64,000 nucleotides of DNA from an uncultured Shimia sp. (lineage in GTDB: Bacteria > Pseudomonadota > Alphaproteobacteria > Rhodobacterales > Rhodobacteraceae), in NCBI RefSeq assembly GCF_913054185.1, contig NZ_CAJXIV010000009.1, positions 1-64,000 of the forward strand, written 5' to 3'. The first letter of the stretch is position 1. Each line of letters begins with the position of its first letter. This document shows, in pieces, positions 48,291-57,448 of this stretch. A program made the translations under genes and the position numbers. A model generated the notes under the pieces. The model made no database searches and was not told where the DNA came from. It was given only the letters and a program-made list of their open reading frames with translations.

Positions 48291-48869
48291 TCAGGCCTCG
48301 CACTGCAGATACTCTTCCAACAACATCTCCCAGCTTTCGACGGGATCAAAGTCATCCAACAGCCCGTCGCCTTCGCGTCCGGTAAACGCCGTCATCCCAT
48401 GTTGCACCATATAGCGCGGCGAGTGGCTCGGCGGCCCGAACTCCGCCATCTGCGCACACAACGCTGAATGCCTCGGACTGCCGCTATCGCCAAATTGCGC
48501 CGCAGCGTCTTGCATGCGCGGCCCAAAGGCCTCACCTGCCGCATACTGAATTTCCAACATCATCACCTGCCCAGCCTGATGTGCGGTGGTGTCCTCCACC
48601 CGCAAAGTGTCAAACGCCGTACGCAGCTGCATGGTCACAATCATTTCAAAGGCACGGTCGTCCTGACCATCTTTAAAACAGCGGATCACCCCACCAGCCA
48701 AATCCGCCGGTGAATAGGCGTTGGACAGCTCGCTCAACGCGACACATCCCACATCATAAGTGCTCTCCAGATTGCCATCCGCCTCATAATTGGTCACTTG
48801 CGCCGCCCCCTGAGTGGCCCACAACATTCCAACAACCGCCAACCATCGCATGGCAAATTCCTTCTTCAT
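48291..48869 (-). CDS. Exported hypothetical protein
   Basis: MKKEFAMRWLAVVGMLWATQGAAQ signal-like N-terminus followed by a coherent ORF. Confidence 0.65.
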   Translation of the reverse strand: MKKEFAMRWLAVVGMLWATQGAAQVTNYEADGNLESTYDVGCVALSELSNAYSPADLAGGVIRCFKDGQDDRAFEMIVTMQLRTAFDTLRVEDTTAHQAGQVMMLEIQYAAGEAFGPRMQDAAAQFGDSGSPRHSALCAQMAEFGPPSHSPRYMVQHGMTAFTGREGDGLLDDFDPVESWEMLLEEYLQCEA

Positions 48870-48947
48870 AATCGCGCGGATCATTGCCCTTTTGCCCGCG
48901 CTTGGCTAGACCCGCTGAAACAGCATTTTTCTTCGGAGTCGACTCCC

Positions 48948-50603
48948 ATGGCAGCTTATCAGTACGTCTATCACATGCAGGGTGTGTCCAAGACCTATCC
49001 CGGCGGTAAAAAGTGTTTCGAAAACATCCACCTGTCCTTCCTTCCGGGCGTGAAAATTGGTGTGGTTGGTGTCAACGGCGCCGGTAAATCCACCCTGATG
49101 AAGATCATGGCCGGTCTGGACAAAGACTTCACCGGCGAGGCCTGGTCTGCTGAGGGCGCCCGCGTCGGCTACCTGCCTCAGGAGCCAAAGCTCGACGAAA
49201 GCCTGTCCGTGCGCGAAAACGTCATGCTCGGCGTGGCTGCAAAAAAGGCCATTCTGGACCGCTACAACGAACTGGCGATGAACTACAGCGACGAAACCGC
49301 TGACGAAATGGCCGCCCTGCAAGACGACATCGATGCCCAGAACCTCTGGGATCTCGACAGCCAGGTCGACATCTCCATGGAAGCTCTGCGCTGCCCGCCA
49401 GATGACGCCCGCATTCAAGACCTCTCCGGCGGGGAAGCCCGCCGCGTGGCGCTGTGCAAATTGCTGCTCGAAGCGCCAGAAATGCTGCTGCTCGATGAAC
49501 CGACCAACCACCTCGATGCGGAAACCATCGCCTGGCTGCAACAGCACCTGATCGACTACAAAGGCACCATCCTCTGCGTCACCCACGACCGTTACTTCCT
49601 CGACGACATCACCAGCTGGATTCTCGAGCTCGACCGCGGCAAGGGCATCCCATATGAGGGCAACTACTCCGCATGGCTGGAGCAAAAAGCCAAACGTCTG
49701 GAGCAGGAAGCCCGCGAAGACAAATCCAAGCAACAAACCTTGCAGCGCGAACTTGACTGGATGCGTCAGGGTCAAAAAGCCCGTCAGGCCAAATCCAAAG
49801 CCCGTATCAGCGCCTATAACGAGATGGCCAACCAGTCAGAGCGTGAAAAAGTCGGCCGCGCACAGATCGTCATTCCAAACGGGCCTCGTTTGGGCTCCAA
49901 AGTCATTGAGGTCAACGGACTCTCCAAGCACTATGGCGACAAGCAGCTGATCGAAAACCTCGAATTCTCTCTGCCTCCGGGTGGGATTGTGGGCGTGATC
50001 GGCCCCAACGGGGCTGGTAAATCCACGCTCTTCAAAATGCTCACCGGTCAGGAACAGCCGGACGAAGGCACCGTGGAATACGGCGACACCGTGAAGCTCA
50101 GCTACGTCGACCAGTCCCGCGATGACCTGAACGACAAAGACACTGTCTGGGAAGCCATCTCCGGCGGCGCGGAAATCATCGAACTGGGCGACGCTCAGGT
50201 GAACTCCCGCGCCTACTGCTCGTCCTTCAACTTCAAAGGTGGCGATCAGCAGAAACCGCTGAACCTGCTGTCCGGCGGGGAACGCAACCGCGTGCACATG
50301 GCACGTCTGCTGAAAGAAGGCGGCAACGTCTTGCTGCTCGACGAACCAACCAACGACCTCGACGTAGAAACCCTCCGCGCACTCGAAGACGCCTTGGTGG
50401 ATTTCGCAGGCTGTGCCGTGGTCATCTCCCACGACCGCTTCTTCCTCGACCGCATCTGTACCCACATGCTGGCCTTTGAAGGCGACGCTCATGTGGAATG
50501 GTTCGAAGGCAACTTTGAAGACTACGAAGAAGACAAAAAGCGCCGTCTTGGCGCAGATGCCTTGGAGCCTAAACGGCTCAAGCACAAAAAGTTCAGCCGC
50601 TAA
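48948..50603 (+). CDS. ettA: Energy-dependent translational throttle protein (ABC-F ATPase)
   Basis: MAAYQYVYHMQGVSKTYPGGKKCFENIHLSFLPGVKIGVVGVNGAGKSTLMKIMAG; two ABC domains. Confidence 0.95.
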   Translation: MAAYQYVYHMQGVSKTYPGGKKCFENIHLSFLPGVKIGVVGVNGAGKSTLMKIMAGLDKDFTGEAWSAEGARVGYLPQEPKLDESLSVRENVMLGVAAKKAILDRYNELAMNYSDETADEMAALQDDIDAQNLWDLDSQVDISMEALRCPPDDARIQDLSGGEARRVALCKLLLEAPEMLLLDEPTNHLDAETIAWLQQHLIDYKGTILCVTHDRYFLDDITSWILELDRGKGIPYEGNYSAWLEQKAKRLEQEAREDKSKQQTLQRELDWMRQGQKARQAKSKARISAYNEMANQSEREKVGRAQIVIPNGPRLGSKVIEVNGLSKHYGDKQLIENLEFSLPPGGIVGVIGPNGAGKSTLFKMLTGQEQPDEGTVEYGDTVKLSYVDQSRDDLNDKDTVWEAISGGAEIIELGDAQVNSRAYCSSFNFKGGDQQKPLNLLSGGERNRVHMARLLKEGGNVLLLDEPTNDLDVETLRALEDALVDFAGCAVVISHDRFFLDRICTHMLAFEGDAHVEWFEGNFEDYEEDKKRRLGADALEPKRLKHKKFSR

Positions 50604-50604
50604 C

Positions 50605-50676
50605 GTGGGGTGCGCATTCACTGCGCACCACTCCTCCCGACCAAACAAAACGGTGCGCGGCAACCGCGCACCCTAC
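50605..50676. repeat. BIME-like REP pair, copy A
   Basis: Hairpins GGTGCGCA-TTCAC-TGCGCACC and GGTGCGCGG-CAA-CCGCGCACC followed by CTAC (GTAG on the opposite strand). Confidence 0.7.
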
Positions 50677-50718
50677 GGAGGAGACCACATAAGCGTCGCG
50701 TGACCGAGACAACAATCC

Positions 50719-50738
50719 ACCCGCGCCCCGGCGCGGGT
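50719..50738 (+). terminator. Intrinsic terminator downstream of ettA
   Basis: ACCCGCGCCCCGGCGCGGGT followed by GTTTTC. Confidence 0.65.
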
Positions 50739-50924
50739 GTTTTCATTTCACCACCTCAATAGCTAGCCCCCCCAAAGCCCCCAAAGAGGGCTTACGCGTC
50801 CGCCCCGCCCCCTTGCTTCACTCCGTCCAGCGCAAGTGAAGTAATTCAACCTCGAGCGAAAGTTGTTTTTTACAGCACAATTTCCAGTATCTGTTGAAAA
50901 CAAGTTTGTCTCGCCATCAGTGAA

Positions 50925-51593
50925 TTGGCGAATAGTGAGGTTATCGAAGTGTTCAGACAAAACAGATTTTTGTGTAGGTTTACCGACACGATATACGGCT
51001 TCGCCGTCCTTTTGATTTGCCATGGTTTGGCATTTGCACAATCGGATCTGCCTCTTTCCAAACAGGGCTCCGATGCATGTGTAGATACCCGCCAATTCCT
51101 TAGCGGGGAGTACCTCGAAGGCAGTAAAAGTTGCGATCCAAAGTTGGATTTGGCAATGGAGTTTTGCGCGCTCCCTGGCGTCACGGAACAACAAAGGGTG
51201 TCCCTCTACTCGGAATCTTTTATCGGAGAATTCTTCGTTCCCTTTCCTGTTGAGGATCTTGTGCAACGGCTACATCTGGTTGACGCGATGAGAACAAAGA
51301 TCCTTCTACAAGAGACCCTGGATGCAGACTATGATGCTTTGCTGTTTCTCCTATATTCAGATCTCTACTCCGAATTGATCGGAGAACTAGCAGACAGTGT
51401 AAACCAAGACTCCTTTGATTTCTCGGGAGCCGCGCTCAGAGCACAATTCTTCCCATTCGAAGTTGGCGTCTCCAGGAACCTCTGGCCTAAAACTGAAAGA
51501 AAACTCGAATGTTTGTGGAAGTGTGGCTCCAGCACTTTCTCCGCGGAAAAACTAACCCGATCCGAAGTTTTTAACGAGTGCCTTCACAGATAA
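50925..51593 (+). CDS. Orphan hypothetical protein with N-terminal hydrophobic segment
   Basis: Complete 222-aa ORF of AT-richer composition with conserved-looking Cys pattern, between two REP pairs. Confidence 0.5.
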   Translation: MANSEVIEVFRQNRFLCRFTDTIYGFAVLLICHGLAFAQSDLPLSKQGSDACVDTRQFLSGEYLEGSKSCDPKLDLAMEFCALPGVTEQQRVSLYSESFIGEFFVPFPVEDLVQRLHLVDAMRTKILLQETLDADYDALLFLLYSDLYSELIGELADSVNQDSFDFSGAALRAQFFPFEVGVSRNLWPKTERKLECLWKCGSSTFSAEKLTRSEVFNECLHR

Positions 51594-51601
51594 TGGCCCC
51601 C

Positions 51602-51674
51602 GTAGGGTGCGCATTCACTGCGCACCACTCCCGCCCCAAACACTCCTACGGTGCGCAACAAATGCACACCCTAC
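51602..51674. repeat. BIME-like REP pair, copy B
   Basis: GTAG-GGTGCGCA-TTCAC-TGCGCACC and GGTGCGCA-ACAAA-TGCACACC-CTAC. Confidence 0.7.
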
Positions 51675-52150
51675 ATCCACCGCCCAATCGCAATGTCCCT
51701 GTGCACCGACGAATACGGCCACTCTTCTGCGTTCTGAACAAACCCATGTTTGACCGGGTTCAAATGGCAATAGCTTATCGCCGCACGGTAGCTCTCTGCA
51801 TCACGAACATGATGCTCCCAAAACCGCCGCTGCCACACAGCGCGTTCGCGTCGTGCAACATGGCTACTGCGTTGGTGTCCTTTCGGCACGGATCGAGAAA
51901 ACCGGGCTTTGATCACCTGCCATCGCCTTGCATAATCACTGTCCCCGGGGGGCAATGTCCAAACCGAATGTATATGATCCGGCATCACCACCCATGCATC
52001 GATATAGAACCGGCGCTCCGAAAGCGTTTTGCGCACTGCATCTCGCAGCGCATCAATGTGCTTTATCAAACTGTCCTCGCCACGCGCAGCCAGATTGACG
52101 GTGAAGAACACCGTTGCACCGGGCACCTTGGGGCGAATGTAGCGGGACAT
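51671..52150 (-). mobile_element. REP-associated tyrosine transposase (RAYT, Y1_Tnp family)
   Basis: MPDHIHSVWTLP (HUH motif), RRFWEHHVRDAESYRAAISYCHLNPVKHGFVQNAEEWPYSSVHRD. Confidence 0.93.
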
Positions 52151-52173
52151 ATCTGCAGACTACCAAATGCCAG

Positions 52174-52190
52174 TTAACGGCTGATTAACC
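52174..52190. promoter_or_regulatory. Candidate CtrA binding site
   Basis: TTAA-CGGCTGA-TTAACC matches TTAA-N7-TTAAC. Confidence 0.4.
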
Positions 52191-52453
52191 AATATTGGCT
52201 CGCCACTTTCCCTGACATCCCCCGCTATCCAACTGTAACACCAATTAAATCCCACGCCCTGTGCCTAACTTCGAATGAACCAAACCACGGGGATCAAACC
52301 ATCCGCCACTTGCTCACCGCCCTCACCCAGTCCCTACGCCCCCGCAAAGCCAGATAAGTTTTAGCCACCGCCCACAGCAAAGCCCTTTCCGTGCCACATT
52401 TGCGCCCCATTTCACCTTAGTAATGGTTAACGACATCAACCGGAGACGCAGAC

Positions 52454-52669
52454 ATGGCCCTTATCCTCATCTTTGCTGGCAGCATCGCAGGCATCCTGCT
52501 TGGTGGCATTCAGATGATGTTTCAGGACGCCTCGGTCTGGACCGCCCTCACCACCTACCTGAGCTTCTCGCTCGGCTTCCCGCTCTGCTCTGGCCTCATC
52601 GCGCTGACGCTGACCGCCCTGCGCGGCCGCTTTGCCGAGCAAGACGAGTTTGGCCTCTACAAAGCCTAA
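52454..52669 (+). CDS. Small membrane protein (71 aa)
   Basis: MALILIFAGSIAGILLGGIQMMFQDASVWTALTTYLSFSLGFPLCSGLIALTLTALRGRF, two TM segments; upstream CGGAG. Confidence 0.65.
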   Translation: MALILIFAGSIAGILLGGIQMMFQDASVWTALTTYLSFSLGFPLCSGLIALTLTALRGRFAEQDEFGLYKA

Positions 52670-52729
52670 CGCTTTCTCTTTCTAAAAATACCTCGGGGAG
52701 TCACAGCCCGCTGTGACGGGGCCGCGCCC

Positions 52730-53095
52730 CTAATCCCGCAACCGCGCCGCCAAATGCGCGTCCAGTTGCACCTCTTCGGCAATCTTCATCTGCGCCCAGG
52801 TTGCGAGCAACCGATTGATGCGCGCCTGATACCCCTGCCCCATGGCGCGGTAAAACTTCGCTACCGAGCGATCCAGATACAGCGTCACTTTCTCTTTCGG
52901 CTCCGCCACATCCAGATCCTGCTCCAGCGTGTGCCACGCCTCCGGCACCGCCTCCCGCAACGCCTCGGTGATCCAGGTCTCAGCGGTCAATGCCAGCAGG
53001 TTGCGCCCCAAAGCCTCCCGCGCCATGCGCTGTGTCTTGGTGCCTTTGCTGGCCCGTTGAAACGGCGGCCAATCCTCGCTCTGATCCTCAGACAT
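52730..53095 (-). CDS. BrnA/DUF4415-like protein without adjacent BrnT
   Basis: EPKEKVTLYLDRSVAKFYRAMGQGYQARINRLLATWAQM resembles the BrnA/DUF4415 C-terminal motif. Confidence 0.65.
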   Translation of the reverse strand: MSEDQSEDWPPFQRASKGTKTQRMAREALGRNLLALTAETWITEALREAVPEAWHTLEQDLDVAEPKEKVTLYLDRSVAKFYRAMGQGYQARINRLLATWAQMKIAEEVQLDAHLAARLRD

Positions 53096-53147
53096 GCTGC
53101 GCCTCCTTGAAGGACACCCTGCCGATCAGAGGTTAAACCCACCAAAC

Positions 53148-53222
53148 TGCACCGCGCGCCGCCGTTGCGCGCGCCCAAATATGCACCTCCGCAAAACAGC
53201 CGCGATACAGACGTTATACCGA
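53148..53222. repeat. Dispersed intergenic repeat, copy 2
   Basis: Shares CCGTTGCGCGCGCCC and CGCGATACAGACGT..ACCGACG with 26260-26352. Confidence 0.55.
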
Positions 53223-53239
53223 CGTGCAAATCGCCCATT

Positions 53240-53647
53240 TTAGCGCGGCGGCCAGGCCGCATCTTCTTGCGGCACAGCCCGCGGTTTTCCATCCTCATCA
53301 ATTGCCACATAGGTGAACACCGCCTCGGTCACCTTCTCCGAAACACCCCGCCGGTGTCGCACCGCCCAGGCCTCGATTTTGATGCCCATAGAGCTGCGCC
53401 CGACACGTTCCACCCAGGCCCAAACACAAAGGATATCACCCACTTGCACCGGTCTGATGAACTGCATCGCGTCCACCGCAACCGTGGTCACCCGCCCCTT
53501 GGCCCGCTGCGCTGCGATGATCCCGCTGGCAATATCCATCTGGCTCAGCACCCAGCCGCCAAAGATATCGCCATTGATGTTCACATCTGACGGCATCGCC
53601 AAAACCCGCAGCGTCGCTTCCCCGTCTGGCTGTCTCTCATCACTCAT
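53240..53647 (-). CDS. Acyl-CoA thioesterase (hotdog fold, YciA-like)
   Basis: VLAMPSDVNINGDIFGGWVLSQMDIASGIIAAQRAKGRVTTVAVDAMQFIRPVQVGD. Confidence 0.92.
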   Translation of the reverse strand: MSDERQPDGEATLRVLAMPSDVNINGDIFGGWVLSQMDIASGIIAAQRAKGRVTTVAVDAMQFIRPVQVGDILCVWAWVERVGRSSMGIKIEAWAVRHRRGVSEKVTEAVFTYVAIDEDGKPRAVPQEDAAWPPR

Positions 53648-53734
53648 CGCGCATCCTTTCTAGACTTTCCCCACCCTAACCCTCTGGCGCCGCCGCGAAA
53701 AGCTGGTAGAAACCCGCCCCAGAAGGACACGCGC

Positions 53735-54892
53735 ATGACCCAGTTTGACATCATCGTAATTGGCGCAGGCCCTGCCGGCAGTGCGGCAGCCACATGGGCC
53801 GCGAAACAGGGGCGATCTGTGGCACTGATCGACAAGGCGACCTTCCCACGCAGCAAGCTCTGCGGCGGCCTCTTTACCGAGCGCAGCCGCGCCTATTATC
53901 ACGAGATTTTTGGTCAGGATGTGGACCTTTCTCACGCTGTCACTCGCGATGAAATTGCCTTCTGGCATGACGGCCGTGAGCTGGCTGTTCTCAAGGAAGT
54001 CCCGCCCCTGCATCTCACCATGCGCTTGGATCTGGATGCGGCCATGTTTGCCCATGCCTTGGACGCCGGCGCCGAGGACTTCTCAGGCCAAGCCATATCC
54101 CAACTCACTGAAACAGCGGTAAAATTGCGCAACGGCACAACCTTGACTGCCGCGGTCATCATTGGCGCAGATGGGGTGAATTCCATTGTCGCCAAACAGC
54201 TATTTGGCAAATCTTTCGACACAAAAACCATCGGATTTGGTCTCGAAATCGAAGCCCCTCTGTCGGTGCAAGACCCCCATGACCACCCTTTACGGATCGA
54301 CTTCGCCGCCGCGACTTGGGGATATGGCTGGTCTTTTCCAAAACAAGGCTCTACCACAGTTGGCGTTGGCGGACTACGCACTCCAAACCCAGATATGAAA
54401 GACCACATGCAGCGCTACATGCGCACGCTGGGCCTGCCGTCTGAAGCCGTGAAAATAAAAGGCCACCACCTGCCGTTTGGCGACTTTCACGCCTCGCCGG
54501 GCCGCGCTCATATTCTCTTGGCAGGCGACGCTGCTGGCCTAGTGGACCCGATCACTGGAGAAGGCATCGCCTTTGCCATGAGAAGCGGTCAAATCGCCGC
54601 CCAAGCGGCCTGTGACGCGCTCGCGGCCACGGAACCGCACACCGCTCTGGCGCGCTACAAAACCGGGCTCAAGGACATGCACCGCAACCTGCGCATCGCC
54701 CGCAATCTGCGCCGCATCATCTTTGCCCCGCGCTGGCAGAAAGCTTTCATCAGCACCTTCCGCCGCTCTGATACGGTGCGCATGATGTATATGCGTCTTC
54801 TGGCCGGTGAAGTGGAATATCCAGAACTGTCACGCCGCGTGCTAGCGCGCCTGCCCCGCTACCTGCTCAACGCGTTCAGACGGACGCCTTAA
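53735..54892 (+). CDS. FAD-dependent oxidoreductase, geranylgeranyl reductase family
   Basis: FDIIVIGAGPAGSAAATWAAKQGRSVALIDKATFPRSKLCGG...HILLAGDAAGLVDPITGEGIAFAMRSG. Confidence 0.92.
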   Translation: MTQFDIIVIGAGPAGSAAATWAAKQGRSVALIDKATFPRSKLCGGLFTERSRAYYHEIFGQDVDLSHAVTRDEIAFWHDGRELAVLKEVPPLHLTMRLDLDAAMFAHALDAGAEDFSGQAISQLTETAVKLRNGTTLTAAVIIGADGVNSIVAKQLFGKSFDTKTIGFGLEIEAPLSVQDPHDHPLRIDFAAATWGYGWSFPKQGSTTVGVGGLRTPNPDMKDHMQRYMRTLGLPSEAVKIKGHHLPFGDFHASPGRAHILLAGDAAGLVDPITGEGIAFAMRSGQIAAQAACDALAATEPHTALARYKTGLKDMHRNLRIARNLRRIIFAPRWQKAFISTFRRSDTVRMMYMRLLAGEVEYPELSRRVLARLPRYLLNAFRRTP

Positions 54893-55313
54893 CCCACTTC
54901 ACAATCGCCGATTTGGGCATCGCGCCGGACTGCCGGGCGCGCTCTTTGCCGTTTGTGAAAGCCGCCATCGTTGGAATACCACGAATACGATATTTCGCGC
55001 CCGCGTTTTTATGCGCTTCGGTGTTCAGCTTCACCAAACGCACCGTGCCTTTGACCTCCTGTGCCGCCGCTTGATACTGCGGCGCCATCTGGCGACACGG
55101 CCCACACCACGGCGCCCAGAAATCCACCACCAGCGGCACATCATCCGTGCGCACCGCCTTCTCAAACGTCGCGAGATCAACCTCAGCCACCTTGCCGTTC
55201 ATCAAGCCTTTGCCACAGCTGCCACAATTGGGCTCCGAACTTAGCTTGTCATAAGGCACGCGGTTCACTTGGCCACAGTCAAAACAGGTCAATTTCTTGC
55301 CGCTCATGGTCAC
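54876..55313 (-). CDS. trxC: Thioredoxin 2 with N-terminal zinc-binding motif
   Basis: CFDCGQVNRVPYDKLSSEPNCGSCG plus VVDFWAPWCGPCRQMAP. Confidence 0.93.
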   Translation of the reverse strand: MTMSGKKLTCFDCGQVNRVPYDKLSSEPNCGSCGKGLMNGKVAEVDLATFEKAVRTDDVPLVVDFWAPWCGPCRQMAPQYQAAAQEVKGTVRLVKLNTEAHKNAGAKYRIRGIPTMAAFTNGKERARQSGAMPKSAIVKWVKASV

Positions 55314-55383
55314 TCTCCGCCGTCACATTCCGCAATCCACATATGTGGCAAGCGACAGAATTGAAAGCCTGCACACAAAGAAA

Positions 55384-55408
55384 AAAGGCCGGGCAAAACC
55401 CGGCCTTT
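55384..55408. terminator. Intrinsic terminator
   Basis: AAAGGCCGGG-CAAAA-CCCGGCCTTT hairpin downstream of the minus-strand SBP gene. Confidence 0.8.
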
Positions 55409-55427
55409 CCCCACGCTTGAAACGAAC

Positions 55428-56417
55428 TTAGTTCAGGGCCTTGTCGGTGATTGCGTGGGTCCACGCACCTTCTGGCTTTTTGGTGATCACAGGATCAGAC
55501 CCACCAGACATCAGGCTGTCTACAGTGCGGTCAAAGTCAGCCACATCCAGCGCGCCATTGCTGCCCGCGGTCAACTTGGCAATCTCGCTCATCATGCGCA
55601 CCTGATGCTCTTCGGTCTGTGCGCCGGAAGCATCATTGTCCAGTACGATCAGCGCCGCTTCTTCTGGGTTCTCTTCAGCCCACTTCCAGCCTTTCATGGA
55701 CGCACGCACAAAGCGTACCATTTTGTCTTCAAACGCCGGATCAGCGAGCTTTTCTTCCATGACGTACATGCCGTCTTCGAGCGTTGCCACGCCTTGGTCT
55801 TCATACTTAAATACCACCAGATCATCCGGGCTCAGGCCCGCGTCAATGATCTGCCAATATTCGTTGTAGGTCATAGTCGATACACAGGCCGCCTGACCCT
55901 GCAGAATTGGATCTACGTTGAAACCCTGCTTCAGTACGGTCACGCCGCCGTCAGAGCCGTCTGTTGCCAGACCCAGCTTGTTCATCCAGCTCAGGAATGG
56001 ATACTCGTTGCCAAAGAACCAAACGCCCAATGTCTTGCCTGCGAAATCCTCTGGCGAAGACACACCCGCATCCTTGCGGCAAGTCAGCATCATGCCAGAG
56101 GCTTTGAACGGCTGTGCAATGTTGACCAACGCCAAGCCCTTTTCACGGCTTGCAAGCGCGGATGGCATCCAGTCCAGAACCACATCGGCACCACCCCCGG
56201 CAATCACCTGCGCCGGGGCAATGTCTGGACCGCCTGGCTTGATGGTCACGTTCAGGTCTTCCTCACCGTAGAAGCCTTTGTCCTGCGCCACGTAGTAACC
56301 CGCAAACTGCGCCTGCGTGACCCACTTCAATTGCAGCGTCACATCGTCGGCCGCTTGTGCCACGCTGGCAGCAACGCCCAGCGCTGCCGCGGTCAGTGCT
56401 TTCATCATCGTTTTCAT
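55428..56417 (-). CDS. ABC transporter substrate-binding protein (NMT1/THI5-like)
   Basis: VTLQLKWVTQAQFAGYYVAQDKGFYGEEDLNVTIKPGGPDIAPAQVIAGGGADVVLDWM. Confidence 0.92.
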   Translation of the reverse strand: MKTMMKALTAAALGVAASVAQAADDVTLQLKWVTQAQFAGYYVAQDKGFYGEEDLNVTIKPGGPDIAPAQVIAGGGADVVLDWMPSALASREKGLALVNIAQPFKASGMMLTCRKDAGVSSPEDFAGKTLGVWFFGNEYPFLSWMNKLGLATDGSDGGVTVLKQGFNVDPILQGQAACVSTMTYNEYWQIIDAGLSPDDLVVFKYEDQGVATLEDGMYVMEEKLADPAFEDKMVRFVRASMKGWKWAEENPEEAALIVLDNDASGAQTEEHQVRMMSEIAKLTAGSNGALDVADFDRTVDSLMSGGSDPVITKKPEGAWTHAITDKALN

Positions 56418-56602
56418 TTTGGCTTTCTCCTTGTTGGTATTTGGCTTTTTGTTATTGATGCACCATCTCCGTGATGCCTGTCACAAAGCAGAACCCTCTG
56501 GGATTGCTATGAATTAATTCAATGGCCTGTGCCTAACTCCGCATCTTCTGGGCACAGGATTGCACATCCCCTACCCGGAAGGAAAAGGAAGTTACCTTTT
56601 CG

Positions 56603-57448
56603 TCATCGCGATTTCCTTTGCGAGGGGTGCCAGAAGGTCACCGACTTCTCCAGCAAAGCCACACCGCCATAAAACAGCGAACCTGCAAGGGCGGCGACAA
56701 CAATCTCCGCCCAAACCATATCCAGTGCAAGCCGTCCGACCTCTGTGGAGATACGAAAGCCCATGCCTTTGATTGGACTGCCAAAAAACTCAGCAACAAT
56801 CGCGCCAATCAGCGCAAGCGTGGTCGAGATTTTGAGGCCGTTGAAGACAAACGGCATTGCCGCAGGCAGGCGCAACTTAAACAGTGTTTGTTTGTAGTTA
56901 GAACCATAAGTCCGCATCAAATCACGTTGCATGTGATCCGTCGCCTGAAGGCCTTCCACGGTGTTCACCAACATCGGGAAGAACACCATGATCACCACCA
57001 CTGCCGCCTTGGATTGCCAGTCAAAGCCAAACCACATCACCATAATGGGGGCCATGCCAATGATCGGCAGCGCCGCCACAAAGTTGCCAACCGGCAGCAG
57101 GCCCCGTTGCAAAAACGGGAAGCGGTCAATCACCAATGCGGTCAGGAAGGCTGCGCCGCAGCCTAGGATATAGCCCGACATCGCGCCTTTGATCACAGTC
57201 TGTACAAAGTCTTGCCACAGCGTCGGGATTGACGTGGCAAACGTAACCGCTATGGCTGTTGGCGCGGGCAGCAACACCGGGTTGATTTCAAACCCACGCA
57301 CCGCGCATTCCCAAAGCATCACAATGGTCAGCCCAAAGATCACCGGCACTGCCAGCGCAGTGAACCGTGTTCTAGGCTGCTGTGACAGATATGAATTTAT
57401 CCGCCAGCCAAGCAGCCACGTCACTATTCCAAATACAATCCAGACCAT
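56603..57448 (-). CDS. ABC transporter permease (SsuC/TauC-like)
   Basis: LPVGNFVAALPIIGMAPIMVMWFG...LRLPAAMPFVFNGLKIS; start at 57448. Confidence 0.9.
   Translation of the reverse strand: MVWIVFGIVTWLLGWRINSYLSQQPRTRFTALAVPVIFGLTIVMLWECAVRGFEINPVLLPAPTAIAVTFATSIPTLWQDFVQTVIKGAMSGYILGCGAAFLTALVIDRFPFLQRGLLPVGNFVAALPIIGMAPIMVMWFGFDWQSKAAVVVIMVFFPMLVNTVEGLQATDHMQRDLMRTYGSNYKQTLFKLRLPAAMPFVFNGLKISTTLALIGAIVAEFFGSPIKGMGFRISTEVGRLALDMVWAEIVVAALAGSLFYGGVALLEKSVTFWHPSQRKSR

Noticed and set aside
48906-49775. 289-aa minus-strand ORF opposite ettA
   Set aside because: Antisense shadow of a conserved ABC-F gene.
50605-51674. CRISPR array from the repeated GGTGCGCA...TGCGCACC hairpins
   Set aside because: Only two distant copies of a paired hairpin with a RAYT beside them; no regular repeat-spacer structure or cas genes.
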